Positions 1 through 8,718 of a stretch of DNA of 64,000 nt are shown here, piece by piece. Both the position numbers and the translations under genes were made by a program. This DNA comes from Opitutaceae bacterium. GTDB lineage: Bacteria; Verrucomicrobiota; Verrucomicrobiia; Opitutales; Opitutaceae. Under the pieces are notes generated by a model. That model was not told the origin of the DNA. It was given only the letters and a program-made list of their open reading frames with translations, and made no database searches. The stretch is taken from positions 124,001 to 188,000 of the forward strand of contig JANQRT010000052.1 in NCBI GenBank assembly GCA_028284385.1, given 5' to 3'. Every line of letters begins with the position of its first letter. Position 1 is the first letter of the stretch.

Positions 1-1189
1 GTTTAAGTTGCTCTATATTGATGTCTGATTGAAGAAGTCGCGATCTGGCGATTTGCAGCTGAGCCCTAGCATTTTTATTTCCTAGCGGATATCTGAATAC
101 GGCTCCAATGGTGTAGGCCTCGTTTCGACCATCGTTCAACGCTTTCAAGCTGCTGCTGAAGCCATCATCTCTCGAGGCGTATCCATAACTTGTGACAAGA
201 TCAAGTTCAGGCAGTCTCTGGTTCCGATTACGACGAGCGGTCATAGCCCTTATGTCGCGATCAAGTTGAGCTTGATGGAAATCGGGACGATTGTTCAGAG
301 CCACCTCGAAGTCGGAATCGACATTGATTTCTTGATACAGGGGATCTTCCAAGGGTTCCAGTTTTATATCCCAATCCAGAATGGATTCTACCGAATCGGA
401 TATGATCGATTTGAACCGATTCTGCTGGAAGCGGAGGCTCTGCTCTGCAATTAGGATCGAAACCTCTCGGCGAGCTAGGATCGCTTCAGCCAGGACTACA
501 TCCGATGGAGCCATGCGACCGACATCCACGCGCTTTCGGTTGTTCTCAACCAGCTGTTGTGTAATGTCTCGGGTCTGGATGGCCACTTCCAGATTCCTCT
601 CCGCGAAGTAAAGGGCGTAGTAGGCGTCGATGGCATTGCTCACCGAATTGATGACCTGCTGTTTGAAGGCCCAATCGGAAATCTCGAAATTCTTGCGAGC
701 CACTTTGATGCTGAAGTTGTTGGCTCCGGTTCCAAAATCCTTCAGCAGAGGCTGGGTAATGCTTATGCCGGAAAAAGAAGAGAAGTCTCCCAGAAATCCC
801 TCGTTTCGGCTCGTACTGTTGTTAGAGAAAACTTCAAACGAGTATGCAGTTCCTGGTGACAGAGTGCCACCTATAGATATCGAAGCCGATTCGTTTCGTG
901 AACGATTGATTGGGGTGTTGTCTAGTCCTGGGATATCGCTTTCGCCTTCCGAATAAGAGCTGGATAGCGAAGGATCGTACTTCCCTTTCGCCGCGTTCAG
1001 ATTTTCCTTAGCGATAAGGTAGTCCTGACGCTCTAGCTGGACGTTGAAGTTCCTAGCCAGAGCCAGGGAAATGGTCTGGCGCAGGTTAAGCCGCTCAGGA
1101 AGCCCATCATTGGCAACCTCCCCATAGCCTAAGACTCCCTGAGCGGTTAGCACACCTACTACTTGTACTATAAAGACAAAGCGTCTCAT
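1..1189 (-). CDS. TolC-family outer membrane efflux protein (3' end beyond window)
   Basis: About 396 codons are visible; the gene runs off the left edge. The ATG at 1189 is followed by a short hydrophobic signal-like segment (residues 1-22). The rest resembles the outer membrane efflux protein family: an early LNLRQTISLALARNFNVQL stretch, long amphipathic helices, a central PLLKDFG motif, then a second repeat with NNRPDFHQAQLDRD and FRYPLGNKNARAQLQIAR near the cut end. Such proteins form the trimeric outer membrane channel of tripartite exporters. It lies 86 bases downstream of the ABC ATPase and is the third gene of the exporter operon. The transported substrate cannot be told. An inner-membrane permease is expected but not seen in the window, so it may lie further left. 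Confidence 0.88.
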   Translation of the reverse strand, partial: MRRFVFIVQVVGVLTAQGVLGYGEVANDGLPERLNLRQTISLALARNFNVQLERQDYLIAKENLNAAKGKYDPSLSSSYSEGESDIPGLDNTPINRSRNESASISIGGTLSPGTAYSFEVFSNNSTSRNEGFLGDFSSFSGISITQPLLKDFGTGANNFSIKVARKNFEISDWAFKQQVINSVSNAIDAYYALYFAERNLEVAIQTRDITQQLVENNRKRVDVGRMAPSDVVLAEAILARREVSILIAEQSLRFQQNRFKSIISDSVESILDWDIKLEPLEDPLYQEINVDSDFEVALNNRPDFHQAQLDRDIRAMTARRNRNQRLPELDLVTSYGYASRDDGFSSSLKALNDGRNEAYTIGAVFRYPLGNKNARAQLQIARSRLLQSDINIEQLK

Positions 1190-1275
1190 TGAAATTTCCA
1201 ACGTCGCTCGATTGTATCCAAAATTTAGATCTTCTAAGATTCATGGCAGCCTGGGGATCGCTGCGATAATGAATA

Positions 1276-2010
1276 TCAGGAAGAACCGCTGTTACTAACT
1301 TCCTTTACTACTTTCCCGTCGAAGAGGTGGATGACTCTGGAAGCGTATTCGTTATGTCGCTCGTCGTGCGTAACCATGCATATGGTGGCTCCCTCTTCGT
1401 GCAGCTGCTTCAATAGCTCCATCACGCGCTCTCCGTTCTTCGAATCGAGGTTTCCCGTTGGCTCGTCGGCCAGAAGGATGCGAGGACTTCCAGCCAAAGC
1501 TCTTGCTACGGCAACGCGCTGTTGCTGACCGCCAGAAAGCTGGCTGGGCAGGTGCTTTAGACGATGAGCCATCTGGACTTTTTCAAGAGCGTCGTGCACG
1601 CGCTGTTTGCGTTCCTTAGTCGGCATTCCTCGATACACGAGAGGCAGCTCGACGTTTTCGTAAACCGAAAGATCGCCAATCAGGTTAAAGCTTTGGAAGA
1701 TGAATCCAACCTCGCGATTTCGTATTTTGGCTCTCTGATTGGCCGTAAGATCTTCAACGGGCTCGTTATTGAGAAGGTACTTGCCTTCTGTTGGCGTATC
1801 CAAAAGTCCCATAATGGAAAGCAAGGTTGACTTTCCGCAGCCTGATGGACCTGCAATCGAGAGAAAGTCTCCATCTTCGACATGGAGATGTACGCCTGCT
1901 AGGGCGTGAGTTTCGATTTCGTCGGTGTAAAAGACCTTTTTGATGCCGTCCATTTGAATCACGTGTCTGGCATCCGTTGAGAGGTTAGTGTCTGCTTCCA
2001 ATGTATCCAT
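1276..2010 (-). CDS. ABC transporter ATP-binding protein, LolD/MacB type
   Basis: This 244-residue ATPase has Walker A (GPSGCGKST), the Q-loop region (GFIFQSFNLIGDLS), the signature LSGGQQQRVAVARAL, Walker B (ILLADEPTGNLD) and the H-loop (MVTHDERHNEYA). The TGNLD motif and overall pattern place it in the MacB/LolD/FtsE export group. I chose the ATG at 2010, 13 bases after the adaptor gene's stop. A TTG at 2097 would add 29 unlike residues and overlap the adaptor gene by 74 bases. With the HlyD-type adaptor upstream and the TolC-type channel downstream it should power a MacAB-TolC-like exporter. No permease domain is fused to it and none is visible nearby. Confidence 0.93.
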   Translation of the reverse strand: MDTLEADTNLSTDARHVIQMDGIKKVFYTDEIETHALAGVHLHVEDGDFLSIAGPSGCGKSTLLSIMGLLDTPTEGKYLLNNEPVEDLTANQRAKIRNREVGFIFQSFNLIGDLSVYENVELPLVYRGMPTKERKQRVHDALEKVQMAHRLKHLPSQLSGGQQQRVAVARALAGSPRILLADEPTGNLDSKNGERVMELLKQLHEEGATICMVTHDERHNEYASRVIHLFDGKVVKEVSNSGSS

Positions 2011-2023
2011 AGAGGTAGGTGGG

Positions 2024-3280
2024 TTAGTTGATGCGGATTTGATCGAATTGCTCCCAATCCGAAGTGTCAGAAATGATGATCCTGTCGCCAGGGACAAGAC
2101 CGCTTACGACTTCTATTGTATTCACAGAAGTACGACCGAATTCGACAATCGATCTTTCGGCTATGTCGGAATCCTGTATAAATTTGAATACGCCCGAGCT
2201 AGAGTTGGGACGCACGTAGTTAGGACGTGTCACGTAGATGATGTCTTCGAGGTTTTCGATTTCAATGTAGCCCTGCACAGTAAGATCGGGTCGAGCTCCG
2301 TCGGGAAGCGCCCCAGTCAATTCGATGTCCACCGTGACTGTGCCTTGATCGACGTTGGGATCCACGCGAGAGACGACCCCGGGAACGGTATCGTCGCCAT
2401 AGGTGCTAATCTCTGCGAATTGGCCTCTTTCGACTTCCTTGGCCTGAAGTTCCGACACGCGGATGACTGCCTTCAAATTAAGCGGATTCGTTACCTGGGC
2501 GAGACTAGCTCCAGGATTTACCTGCTGGCCTTCTTCAACCGTTTGTCGCTGCAGCACTCCTGAAACGCCCGCTCTCACTTTCAAGCCATCCATTTGGCCT
2601 TTGAGCAGTTCGTATCGAGCTCGCGATTGATCTACCTGAGCTTGGCGAGCGGAAATTTGACGATCGAATGACTCTTGGCGATAGGCCAGCCGTTGCTGCT
2701 CCTTTTCATAGCGAACCTTCAACTGATCTGCCCGAAGCCTGGATAACTTCATGGTCAGCTCGGATTCAATGCCTTCCTTGTAGAGCTCCTCGTCGATGCC
2801 GGCGCGAAGGTCGGCCGTTTTCAAGTCCGCTTCCAGTTGGGCGAGGGTCGACTCCATTTGTAGCAAGTCGCTTCTAAGCTGAACTTCGAAGCTGGTGAAG
2901 TTCGCTTCCTCTGCCCTCAATTGGAGGTCTGCATTCTGGGTTTGCTGGACTATGTCCGGATTGCTGAGCTCCATTAAAATCGTATCCGGCTCGACCAAAG
3001 TGCCGGGGAGCACAAAGATGCGCTCTATCCGGCCGCTGGTTCGAGCGGATACCCATCGGATCTCGTTTGGAACGAGAGAACCGACCCCCATTACCTGCCT
3101 TAGCATTGAGCCTCTCTCCACAGTTGCTGGCCAAATGGTCTCTTTTTTCACCTGTGGAGGTCCTGGATTATAAAGGAATAGAAAGACCAGTAGAACGCTC
3201 AGTACGCTAACTCCCAAACCCGCGTACAAACGTTTCTTGAACTTCGCCTTTCTGGCTAAATCTGGTCTTTCTACATCCAT
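2024..3280 (-). CDS. HlyD/MacA-family periplasmic adaptor (membrane fusion) protein
   Basis: The 418-residue protein begins with a basic cytoplasmic end and one membrane anchor (about residues 18-39). A barrel/lipoyl half follows (RTSGRIERIFVLPGTLVEPD), then a long alpha-helical hairpin (about 115-235), the second lipoyl half (LKVRAGVSGVLQRQTVEEGQQV) and beta-barrel and membrane-proximal domains (VSRVDPNVDQGTVTVDIE, VVSGLVPGDRIIIS). This is the usual order for adaptors that bridge an inner-membrane transporter to TolC. It is the first gene of the exporter operon, directly behind the sigma-54 type promoter at 3305-3320. The close ATPase partner points to an ABC rather than an RND pump. Confidence 0.92.
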   Translation of the reverse strand: MDVERPDLARKAKFKKRLYAGLGVSVLSVLLVFLFLYNPGPPQVKKETIWPATVERGSMLRQVMGVGSLVPNEIRWVSARTSGRIERIFVLPGTLVEPDTILMELSNPDIVQQTQNADLQLRAEEANFTSFEVQLRSDLLQMESTLAQLEADLKTADLRAGIDEELYKEGIESELTMKLSRLRADQLKVRYEKEQQRLAYRQESFDRQISARQAQVDQSRARYELLKGQMDGLKVRAGVSGVLQRQTVEEGQQVNPGASLAQVTNPLNLKAVIRVSELQAKEVERGQFAEISTYGDDTVPGVVSRVDPNVDQGTVTVDIELTGALPDGARPDLTVQGYIEIENLEDIIYVTRPNYVRPNSSSGVFKFIQDSDIAERSIVEFGRTSVNTIEVVSGLVPGDRIIISDTSDWEQFDQIRIN

Positions 3281-3304
3281 TTATCAATCGTCGTTCAAAA
3301 CTTA

Positions 3305-3320
3305 TGCACTTGCTGTGCCA
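3305..3320 (-). promoter_or_regulatory. Sigma-54 (-24/-12) promoter for the exporter operon
   Basis: On the minus strand this reads TGGCACAGCAAGTGCA. The -24 TGGCAC is perfect. The -12 element is GTGCA in place of TTGCA, and exactly ten bases separate the invariant GG and GC, as sigma-54 promoters require. It sits 25 bases upstream of the adaptor start codon. The genes just upstream encode an NtrC-type activator and its kinase, which fits activator-dependent control. Seen in sequence; the promoter function is inferred. Confidence 0.75.
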
Positions 3321-3404
3321 GTTGATTAATTATTTACATAACTATCAGATAGAGAGCAGTTTAAAATTTATAACAAATTTTTGTGCTCTGTATCCAATCT
3401 TCAA

Positions 3405-3445
3405 AGTCCCAGATTCGAAACAAGGAAAATCCCATATCTGGGACT
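3405..3445 (-). promoter_or_regulatory. 10-bp perfect dyad (terminator or upstream activator site)
   Basis: AGTCCCAGAT (3405-3414) and ATCTGGGACT (3436-3445) are perfect inverted copies 21 bases apart. The dyad lies 12 bases past the kinase stop codon, where a terminator could be, but no T-run follows. It is also 85-125 bases upstream of the sigma-54 promoter, the classic distance for an NtrC-type activator site. The sequence alone does not decide between these. Confidence 0.5.
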
Positions 3446-3457
3446 GTTCATGCCGGC

Positions 3458-4768
3458 TTAAGCGATAGGAAGTCTAACCGTGACTTTGCAGCCGGATCGA
3501 TCTTCTCGGTTTTCGATTTTGATCGACCCCAGATGGGCTTCCACAATTTGCCTGCTTATGGCTAATCCAATCCCGGTCCCCGTGGACTTCGTGGTAAAGA
3601 AAGGAACGAATACGTTTTCGGTGTTAGCCAATCCGGTACCTTCGTCCTGTATCCAGATAGTCACGTTATCCTTATTCGCTAGCCATCCGCCTTGTACCGA
3701 ACCTTTGGTTTCATTCGAGGCCTCAATGGCGTTTTTCAAGACATTGATAATCAGCTGTTCGATCTGGGCTTCGTCGGCGTTCAATACGCAATCCTCGCCA
3801 TCCTCTAGGGACACGTTTGGAAGCGCATTCAAGCTAAACACCCGTTGCATGAGATTCTTCAGGTTAACTTGCCCCTTATTTGGCAAGGGGAGCTTCGCTA
3901 GCTGCGAGTAGCCTTTAATGAATTGGCTCAAATTCTTCACTCTGCGTGAAACGATACTCAATCCTTCCTTAAGATCTGTTTGCCAACCTTCCGGCAGCTC
4001 ATCCTTATTCACCAGCTTTGATAGACTATCGGTGAGGGAGATGAGCGGAGTCATGGAGTTGTTGATTTCGTGGCCAAGCACTCGTATCAGGCGATGCCAT
4101 GCGATCAGCTCTTCTTCTCTCAGAGGCCGTCCTACATCGTTTACTATCACTAGGGTGTATGGCTTTCCTTCTTGGCGGTAGGCTCCACGACTAATGAGCC
4201 ATCTGCCTGATTTTGCAGGAAAATCGAATGAAACCGCTTTATCCGGTTCGGCTTCAAACAGAGACTGCAGCCCAAGCGATTCCGCTGATTGTCCTTCGGG
4301 CTTCTCGATTTCGTTGCCCAGAAGCTCCATTCCTTTAGGATTCGCCAACACCAAGTCGTTTTCCGGATCGAAACAAAAGATGGCCGCATTGATCCGCTTC
4401 ACGACTTGCAAGAAGAGCTCATGTGTCTCCACGAAGTTCATACGACCTTTTTGAAGCATGTCGCTAAGGAGGTTTATTTCCTCGAAGGCCGCTCCAATGG
4501 GGTCTTTCCCGTCCTGCTTTCGAAGTCGCAGCGAATAGTCTTCCTCGCGGAGCGACTGTATCATATTGGCGATGCCATTCCAGGGTTGAGCGACCTTCGA
4601 GGCGAATTGGGCATACAGGGCTCCCGAAAGGGCTACCAGAAGAAAGAGCGTCGTGTACCATTCCAGCGCTCCATAGTCCCCTATGAAGAGAAACCACAAG
4701 GTGAACAGGATTCCTGGCAACATGCTCAAGAATCCATATAAAAGAAGCTGCCGAATATTGACGTTCAT
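3458..4768 (-). CDS. Membrane sensor histidine kinase (NtrY-like)
   Basis: The 436-residue kinase has two membrane helices at the N-terminus (about residues 8-28 and 35-55), a HAMP-like segment (about 60-105), a PAS-like domain (about 115-215), an H-box (LGHEINNSMTPLISLTDSL) and a HATPase domain. The latter shows the N-box (LIINVLKNAIEAS), G1 (WIQDEGTGL), an F-box (FVPFFTTKSTG) and G2 (GTGIGLAIS). The HEINNSMTPL form of the H-box is typical of kinases paired with NtrC-type regulators. It starts 21 bases after the regulator gene, so the pair should be co-transcribed and this kinase should phosphorylate that regulator. The signal it senses is unknown; the periplasmic loop is very short, so sensing within the membrane or cytoplasm is likely. 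Confidence 0.93.
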   Translation of the reverse strand: MNVNIRQLLLYGFLSMLPGILFTLWFLFIGDYGALEWYTTLFLLVALSGALYAQFASKVAQPWNGIANMIQSLREEDYSLRLRKQDGKDPIGAAFEEINLLSDMLQKGRMNFVETHELFLQVVKRINAAIFCFDPENDLVLANPKGMELLGNEIEKPEGQSAESLGLQSLFEAEPDKAVSFDFPAKSGRWLISRGAYRQEGKPYTLVIVNDVGRPLREEELIAWHRLIRVLGHEINNSMTPLISLTDSLSKLVNKDELPEGWQTDLKEGLSIVSRRVKNLSQFIKGYSQLAKLPLPNKGQVNLKNLMQRVFSLNALPNVSLEDGEDCVLNADEAQIEQLIINVLKNAIEASNETKGSVQGGWLANKDNVTIWIQDEGTGLANTENVFVPFFTTKSTGTGIGLAISRQIVEAHLGSIKIENREDRSGCKVTVRLPIA

Positions 4769-4789
4769 AATGACGTAACGAGAATGTGA

Positions 4790-6160
4790 CTACAAATCGT
4801 GACGCTGTAAACGGCGATAAAACGCGCTGCGACTCAAGCCAAGCGCTTTAGCTGCATCCGTCGCGTTGCCGCCATAGCGCTTTAGAGCTCGCTGGATGTA
4901 GTATTTCTCGACATCGTCCAAGCTCATTTCATCCAGACTGTAGGACCCTGTTTTGGCGTTGCTTAATCCGAGACGGGAAGGCTGGACTTCCCCCTCCTCC
5001 GAAAGAAGCACGGCTTTTTCCACGGCATGGTCTAGTTCTCTGACGTTTCCCGGCCATTCATATGAAAGCAGTAGATCCTTTGCCTTGCTCGAAAAACTAG
5101 ACAATGGCTTTCTATACTTTTCCTTATAGCGTTCCAGGAAGCTTTCAGCAAGAAGGAGAATGTCTTCGCCCCGTTCTCGAAGCGGTGGGATTTCAATAGT
5201 TACGGTATTTAATCGAAAGTACAAATCCTGCCTAAAGGTCGCGTTTGCCACTTTTTCTTCAAGATTCGCATTGGTGGCGCTGATGATTCGGGCATCCGCT
5301 TTTCGCGTTTTCGAAGAGCCCACTCTTTCGAACTCGCCGGTTTCCAGGAGGCGCAGGAGGCTGGTTTGCTGATTTTCTGGAAGATTGCCTATTTCATCGA
5401 GGAACAATGTTCCGGTATCCGCTAATTCATAGCGACCCATACGATCTGATTTTGCATCCGTGAAAGCTCCTTTCACATGGCCGAACAACTCGCTTTCGAA
5501 GAGGGCTTCCGGCAAGCCGCCCATATTGACCGAAATGAATGGAAATTCGCCCCGCGACGAGAGATCGTGGATAATACGAGCGATCATGCTCTTTCCAGTG
5601 CCATTTTCTCCTGTTATGAGAATACAGGCGTCGGAAGGAGCGACACGGCTGATTGTATCCATCATTTCCTTAACGGGAGGCGATTCGCCGATAAGCTTGT
5701 TTTGCTGCTGATTTCTCAGTATCCGGTTTTCGCCTTCCAGGCGGAGTTCGCGCTGTCGAGATCGGTACAATTCAGTCTGAGTGCGGATGGCATGTAGCAT
5801 CCGCTCGTTGTCCCATGGTTTGGTAACGAAATCCTGGGCTCCCTGACGCATTGCTTCGACCGCTAGATTGATCGTGGCCCAAGCCGTCATCACGATTACG
5901 GGCAAGCCTGGCTGCTTCTCCGTAATGTGTTTGAGCAAATCGAGTCCCTCGGCGCCGGAAGTCGTGTCCTTGGTGTAGTTCAGATCTATAATGACTACGT
6001 CGTAGCTTTCCGATTTCAGTTTCTCCAACACTCCCTCCGGTCGTGTCGTCGTGTCCGCACGAATGCCTTCGCCTTTCAATAGCAATCGAGCCGCAGTCAG
6101 AATATCGTCCTGATCATCAGCAATTAGGATCTTGATTGGGCTTTCCCTCTTTACCGACAT
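4790..6160 (-). CDS. Sigma-54-dependent NtrC-family response regulator
   Basis: The 456-residue protein has a receiver domain (acidic DD at 15-16, phospho-acceptor Asp59 in IIDLNY, then MTAW and VTKPW), a sigma-54 interaction AAA+ domain (Walker A GENGTGKS, Walker B TLFLDEIGNL, R-finger region) and a Fis-type helix-turn-helix (NATDAAKALGLSRSAFYRRL). The sigma-54-contact loop reads GAFTDA rather than the textbook GAFTGA. I chose the ATG at 6160, which gives the usual short lead into the receiver; a TTG at 6187 would add nine residues. Its gene heads the regulator-kinase-exporter run, and the sigma-54 site at 3305-3320 is its most obvious target. Confidence 0.95.
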   Translation of the reverse strand: MSVKRESPIKILIADDQDDILTAARLLLKGEGIRADTTTRPEGVLEKLKSESYDVVIIDLNYTKDTTSGAEGLDLLKHITEKQPGLPVIVMTAWATINLAVEAMRQGAQDFVTKPWDNERMLHAIRTQTELYRSRQRELRLEGENRILRNQQQNKLIGESPPVKEMMDTISRVAPSDACILITGENGTGKSMIARIIHDLSSRGEFPFISVNMGGLPEALFESELFGHVKGAFTDAKSDRMGRYELADTGTLFLDEIGNLPENQQTSLLRLLETGEFERVGSSKTRKADARIISATNANLEEKVANATFRQDLYFRLNTVTIEIPPLRERGEDILLLAESFLERYKEKYRKPLSSFSSKAKDLLLSYEWPGNVRELDHAVEKAVLLSEEGEVQPSRLGLSNAKTGSYSLDEMSLDDVEKYYIQRALKRYGGNATDAAKALGLSRSAFYRRLQRHDL

Positions 6161-6478
6161 GAATGGGAACAAAACGAGGAATTCCAATTTTGGCTAGTCG
6201 AATTTCTCTCCCCTGTTTATAGGCGGGTTCGTTTCGCCGTTTTGGTCGACCTCTTCGAGGGAATCGCTCGTCAAAAGCTTCACTTTCTCACCGAGACGGA
6301 AGGTCGGCAGCAAGCTTCTGAACCATTGAATTTTGACCGTTTAGGTAAAAATAGGGTTGAATTGGGCTAAGGTGGAATCTAAGGATTGCTTCACCTCCTT
6401 ATCGTATTTTTTTTACAATCCCCGTTAGCTCCTAACACTTTTATTCTCCCCCCAAAACAATAGATCACCTACGAAGAT
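6161..6478. promoter_or_regulatory. Divergent intergenic region, regulator operon / TonB module
   Basis: These 318 bases separate two divergent transcription units and must hold both promoters. A TATAAA-like hexamer on the minus strand lies about 60 bases upstream of the regulator start. A T-rich tract and TACAAT lie about 60 bases upstream of the DUF3450 gene. No clear -35/-10 pair or sigma-54 spacing could be fixed, and no RNA gene or further reading frame was recognised. Confidence 0.35.
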
Positions 6479-7270
6479 ATGACGCCCATGACTGCTAAGA
6501 AGGCTGGAGGCTTTCGCGTCGCTTCGCTTGGCTGCTTGCTAATATCGATGATGGTTGGCTTCGCTTTATCCGCGTTTGCCAATGTTGATGCAATCGAAAG
6601 CGATGCTGAAAAGTGGATCGAACTTCAAACGCGAATCGCTGAAGAAAACGCTAAATGGAAAGCCGAGAAGGAATTGCTGGAAAGCAGTATTCTCGTTTTA
6701 ACTACGGAGCAGAATTCCCTGAAGGAGAGTCTGGAGTCCAACAAGATCGCCAGCGACCTGTACCAGAAAAACAGAGACAGGGTTACTTCGAGATTGGAAA
6801 TGAACGGGGCGGCTCTCGGAGCGATGATCGACAAAATGAACGAGTATGAGGAGAAGATCGCCTCCATCTACGCTCGTTTGCCGGAGCCTTTGAAAAAGGA
6901 TGTGGCATCGTTAATGAAGAAGATACCGGCGGAGATCGATTATGAGCCTTTGTCTGTAGCTGCTCGTATTCAGAGTCTCATTTCAGTTCTCACTTCGATT
7001 GACCAGTTTAACAATGCCCTAAACTTGACCCATCAGATTCGGGAAAATTCGGACGGGAAGTCAATCAACGTGCGCGTGCTCTACTGGGGGCTGTCCGTAG
7101 GCTATGCGGTCGACGGACGCGGCGAGCAGGCTTGGATTCTGAGACCGGGAGAATCTGGCTGGACTTGGAGCGCGGCTAACGAAATGGCCCCTGATGTTGT
7201 GGACCTCATGAACGTTTATGAAAAAAGAGAATCGCCTAGGCTGATCTCTCTTCCCGCTAATCTCAACTAG
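6479..7270 (+). CDS. DUF3450-type periplasmic coiled-coil protein of TonB2-like cluster
   Basis: This 263-residue protein has a signal peptide (hydrophobic about residues 14-34, cleavage near AFA). A long coiled coil follows (about 40-130, rich in E/K/L), and then a globular part with VRVLYWGLSVGYAVDGRGEQAW, a stretch typical of DUF3450 proteins. In Vibrio, DUF3450 proteins are encoded just ahead of TtpC, ExbB2, ExbD2 and TonB2, and the same order follows here. It is therefore probably a periplasmic partner of the energy-transducing complex. Its biochemical role is not known. The next gene starts five bases after its stop. Confidence 0.85.
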   Translation: MTPMTAKKAGGFRVASLGCLLISMMVGFALSAFANVDAIESDAEKWIELQTRIAEENAKWKAEKELLESSILVLTTEQNSLKESLESNKIASDLYQKNRDRVTSRLEMNGAALGAMIDKMNEYEEKIASIYARLPEPLKKDVASLMKKIPAEIDYEPLSVAARIQSLISVLTSIDQFNNALNLTHQIRENSDGKSINVRVLYWGLSVGYAVDGRGEQAWILRPGESGWTWSAANEMAPDVVDLMNVYEKRESPRLISLPANLN

Positions 7271-7275
7271 AGGCA

Positions 7276-8715
7276 ATGATGCGAATGAAGACGAGAAACT
7301 ATTCAAACCGCTTTGGCCTCAAAAGAAGAGGATTCTTTGCTTTAGGTGTTGCCTTGGCTTGCATCGTTCAAGCCGCTTTCGCCGCTTCACCCGATCAAGT
7401 CGCTGGCGAGATGCAAGCTCGAGTTGCGAAAAGCCTCGAGGAATATAATCGAACCGTTGCCAGAATCGCCGAAGAAAAAGCCCCGTTGGTGCGAAAAGTG
7501 GGAGAGCTGGAAAACGCCAACATTGGATATCGGTCGCAACTGAATGAATACAAACGAATTTCGACTGAGGGAAAGGATGAGATCGATAGGCTCTCTGCCG
7601 ATTTGCAGGAGCTGGAAGCCCAATCCGACTACATCCATCGGATTCTTGAAGAGTACCTCTTGAAGTTCGAAAGCCGTATCCAGCTTGCCGAGGACCAGAA
7701 ATTTAAAGCGCAGCTTACTGAAATTCGCACCAGCATAGATGAAGGAGGATCGAATATCGAAGAGATCTTGGGCCTCTATACGAGGGCCATCGATCTCGGA
7801 ATGGCTCGACAGGAGGAAATAATAGGAGGCTATTCCTTTCCCGGAAGGGCGATTAACCAGGAAGGGGATTTACTTGAAGGCGATATTGCCGTTTTCGGTC
7901 CCACTGCCTATTTCAATTCTTCTGGAAGCGACGTCAGCGGAATGCTGCGTTTTCATTCAGGCACTATTGAGCCGCAGGTCGTCGCTTTCTCAGGTTCTCA
8001 AGCAAGCGACTTGAGCGGTCTGATTACCAGCAAGGAGGGTCTGGTTCCTTTGGATTCCTCTCTCGGAAACGCGTTGTCTTTGGATGACGCTGACCTAAGT
8101 ACTCTTGATCATATAAAGCAGGGCGGAGTGGTTGGCTATTTTATCCTAGCTCTTGGCGGTGTGGCGTTGTTGTTGAGCTTGATTAAGCTCGGCGACTTGA
8201 ATCGATTCGCTCTGACCAGCCCGAGCGATCTGCAGGAAGTTACTGATACAGCCTCCTCTGAAGGCGTGGAACAAGGACTGGCCAAGGCTTCTGAAATTCC
8301 AGGTGTAGTTGGAGAAATGATACAAATGGGCGTCAGAAACATATCGGCCAATGCCGTTCTTCTTGAAGAGATGATGCTCAGCGTTATCTTGAAAAACCGG
8401 CCGGACATGGAGCGTTTTCTCCCGTTCTTGGCTATAACCGCAGCGTCCGCTCCTTTGCTGGGCCTTCTGGGAACGGTCGTTGGTATGATCAAGACTTTCG
8501 CTTTGATCACGGTATTCGGAACCGGCGATCCCAAAGCGCTTTCATCCGGCATATCGGAAGCATTGGTTACCACCGAACTGGGATTGATTGTTGCGATTCC
8601 AACGCTCGTGCTACATGGTCTTTTTACGCGAATGGTTAAAAGCCGCGTCGGCATGATGGAGCAGATAGCATTCGATTTCGTGAAAATGGCTTCGAGCAAA
8701 AACGAGAATCAATAA
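7276..8715 (+). CDS. TtpC-like MotA/TolQ/ExbB proton channel family protein
   Basis: This 479-residue protein has a signal-like segment (about residues 16-36) and a long periplasmic coiled coil (about 45-170). A beta-rich periplasmic part follows, then a C-terminal ExbB-like membrane domain with helices near 285-305, 375-405 ([19 protein letters not shown]) and 420-450 (ALVTTELGLIVAIPTLVLHG). The last two are signature helices of the MotA/TolQ/ExbB family. A proton-channel domain with a large extra periplasmic region, followed by a separate ExbB, is the hallmark of TtpC, the extra component of Vibrio TonB2 systems. Three bases separate it from the ExbB gene. Confidence 0.92.
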   Translation: MMRMKTRNYSNRFGLKRRGFFALGVALACIVQAAFAASPDQVAGEMQARVAKSLEEYNRTVARIAEEKAPLVRKVGELENANIGYRSQLNEYKRISTEGKDEIDRLSADLQELEAQSDYIHRILEEYLLKFESRIQLAEDQKFKAQLTEIRTSIDEGGSNIEEILGLYTRAIDLGMARQEEIIGGYSFPGRAINQEGDLLEGDIAVFGPTAYFNSSGSDVSGMLRFHSGTIEPQVVAFSGSQASDLSGLITSKEGLVPLDSSLGNALSLDDADLSTLDHIKQGGVVGYFILALGGVALLLSLIKLGDLNRFALTSPSDLQEVTDTASSEGVEQGLAKASEIPGVVGEMIQMGVRNISANAVLLEEMMLSVILKNRPDMERFLPFLAITAASAPLLGLLGTVVGMIKTFALITVFGTGDPKALSSGISEALVTTELGLIVAIPTLVLHGLFTRMVKSRVGMMEQIAFDFVKMASSKNENQ

Positions 8716-8718
8716 TCT

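Noticed and set aside
1988..2563. 191-codon plus-strand frame opposite the adaptor gene
   Set aside because: Shadow of the adaptor gene; no family match, and the minus-strand protein is clearly real.
6375..6392. TGGAAT...TTGCT as a sigma-54 promoter for the TonB module
   Set aside because: Twelve bases separate GG and GC; sigma-54 promoters need ten.
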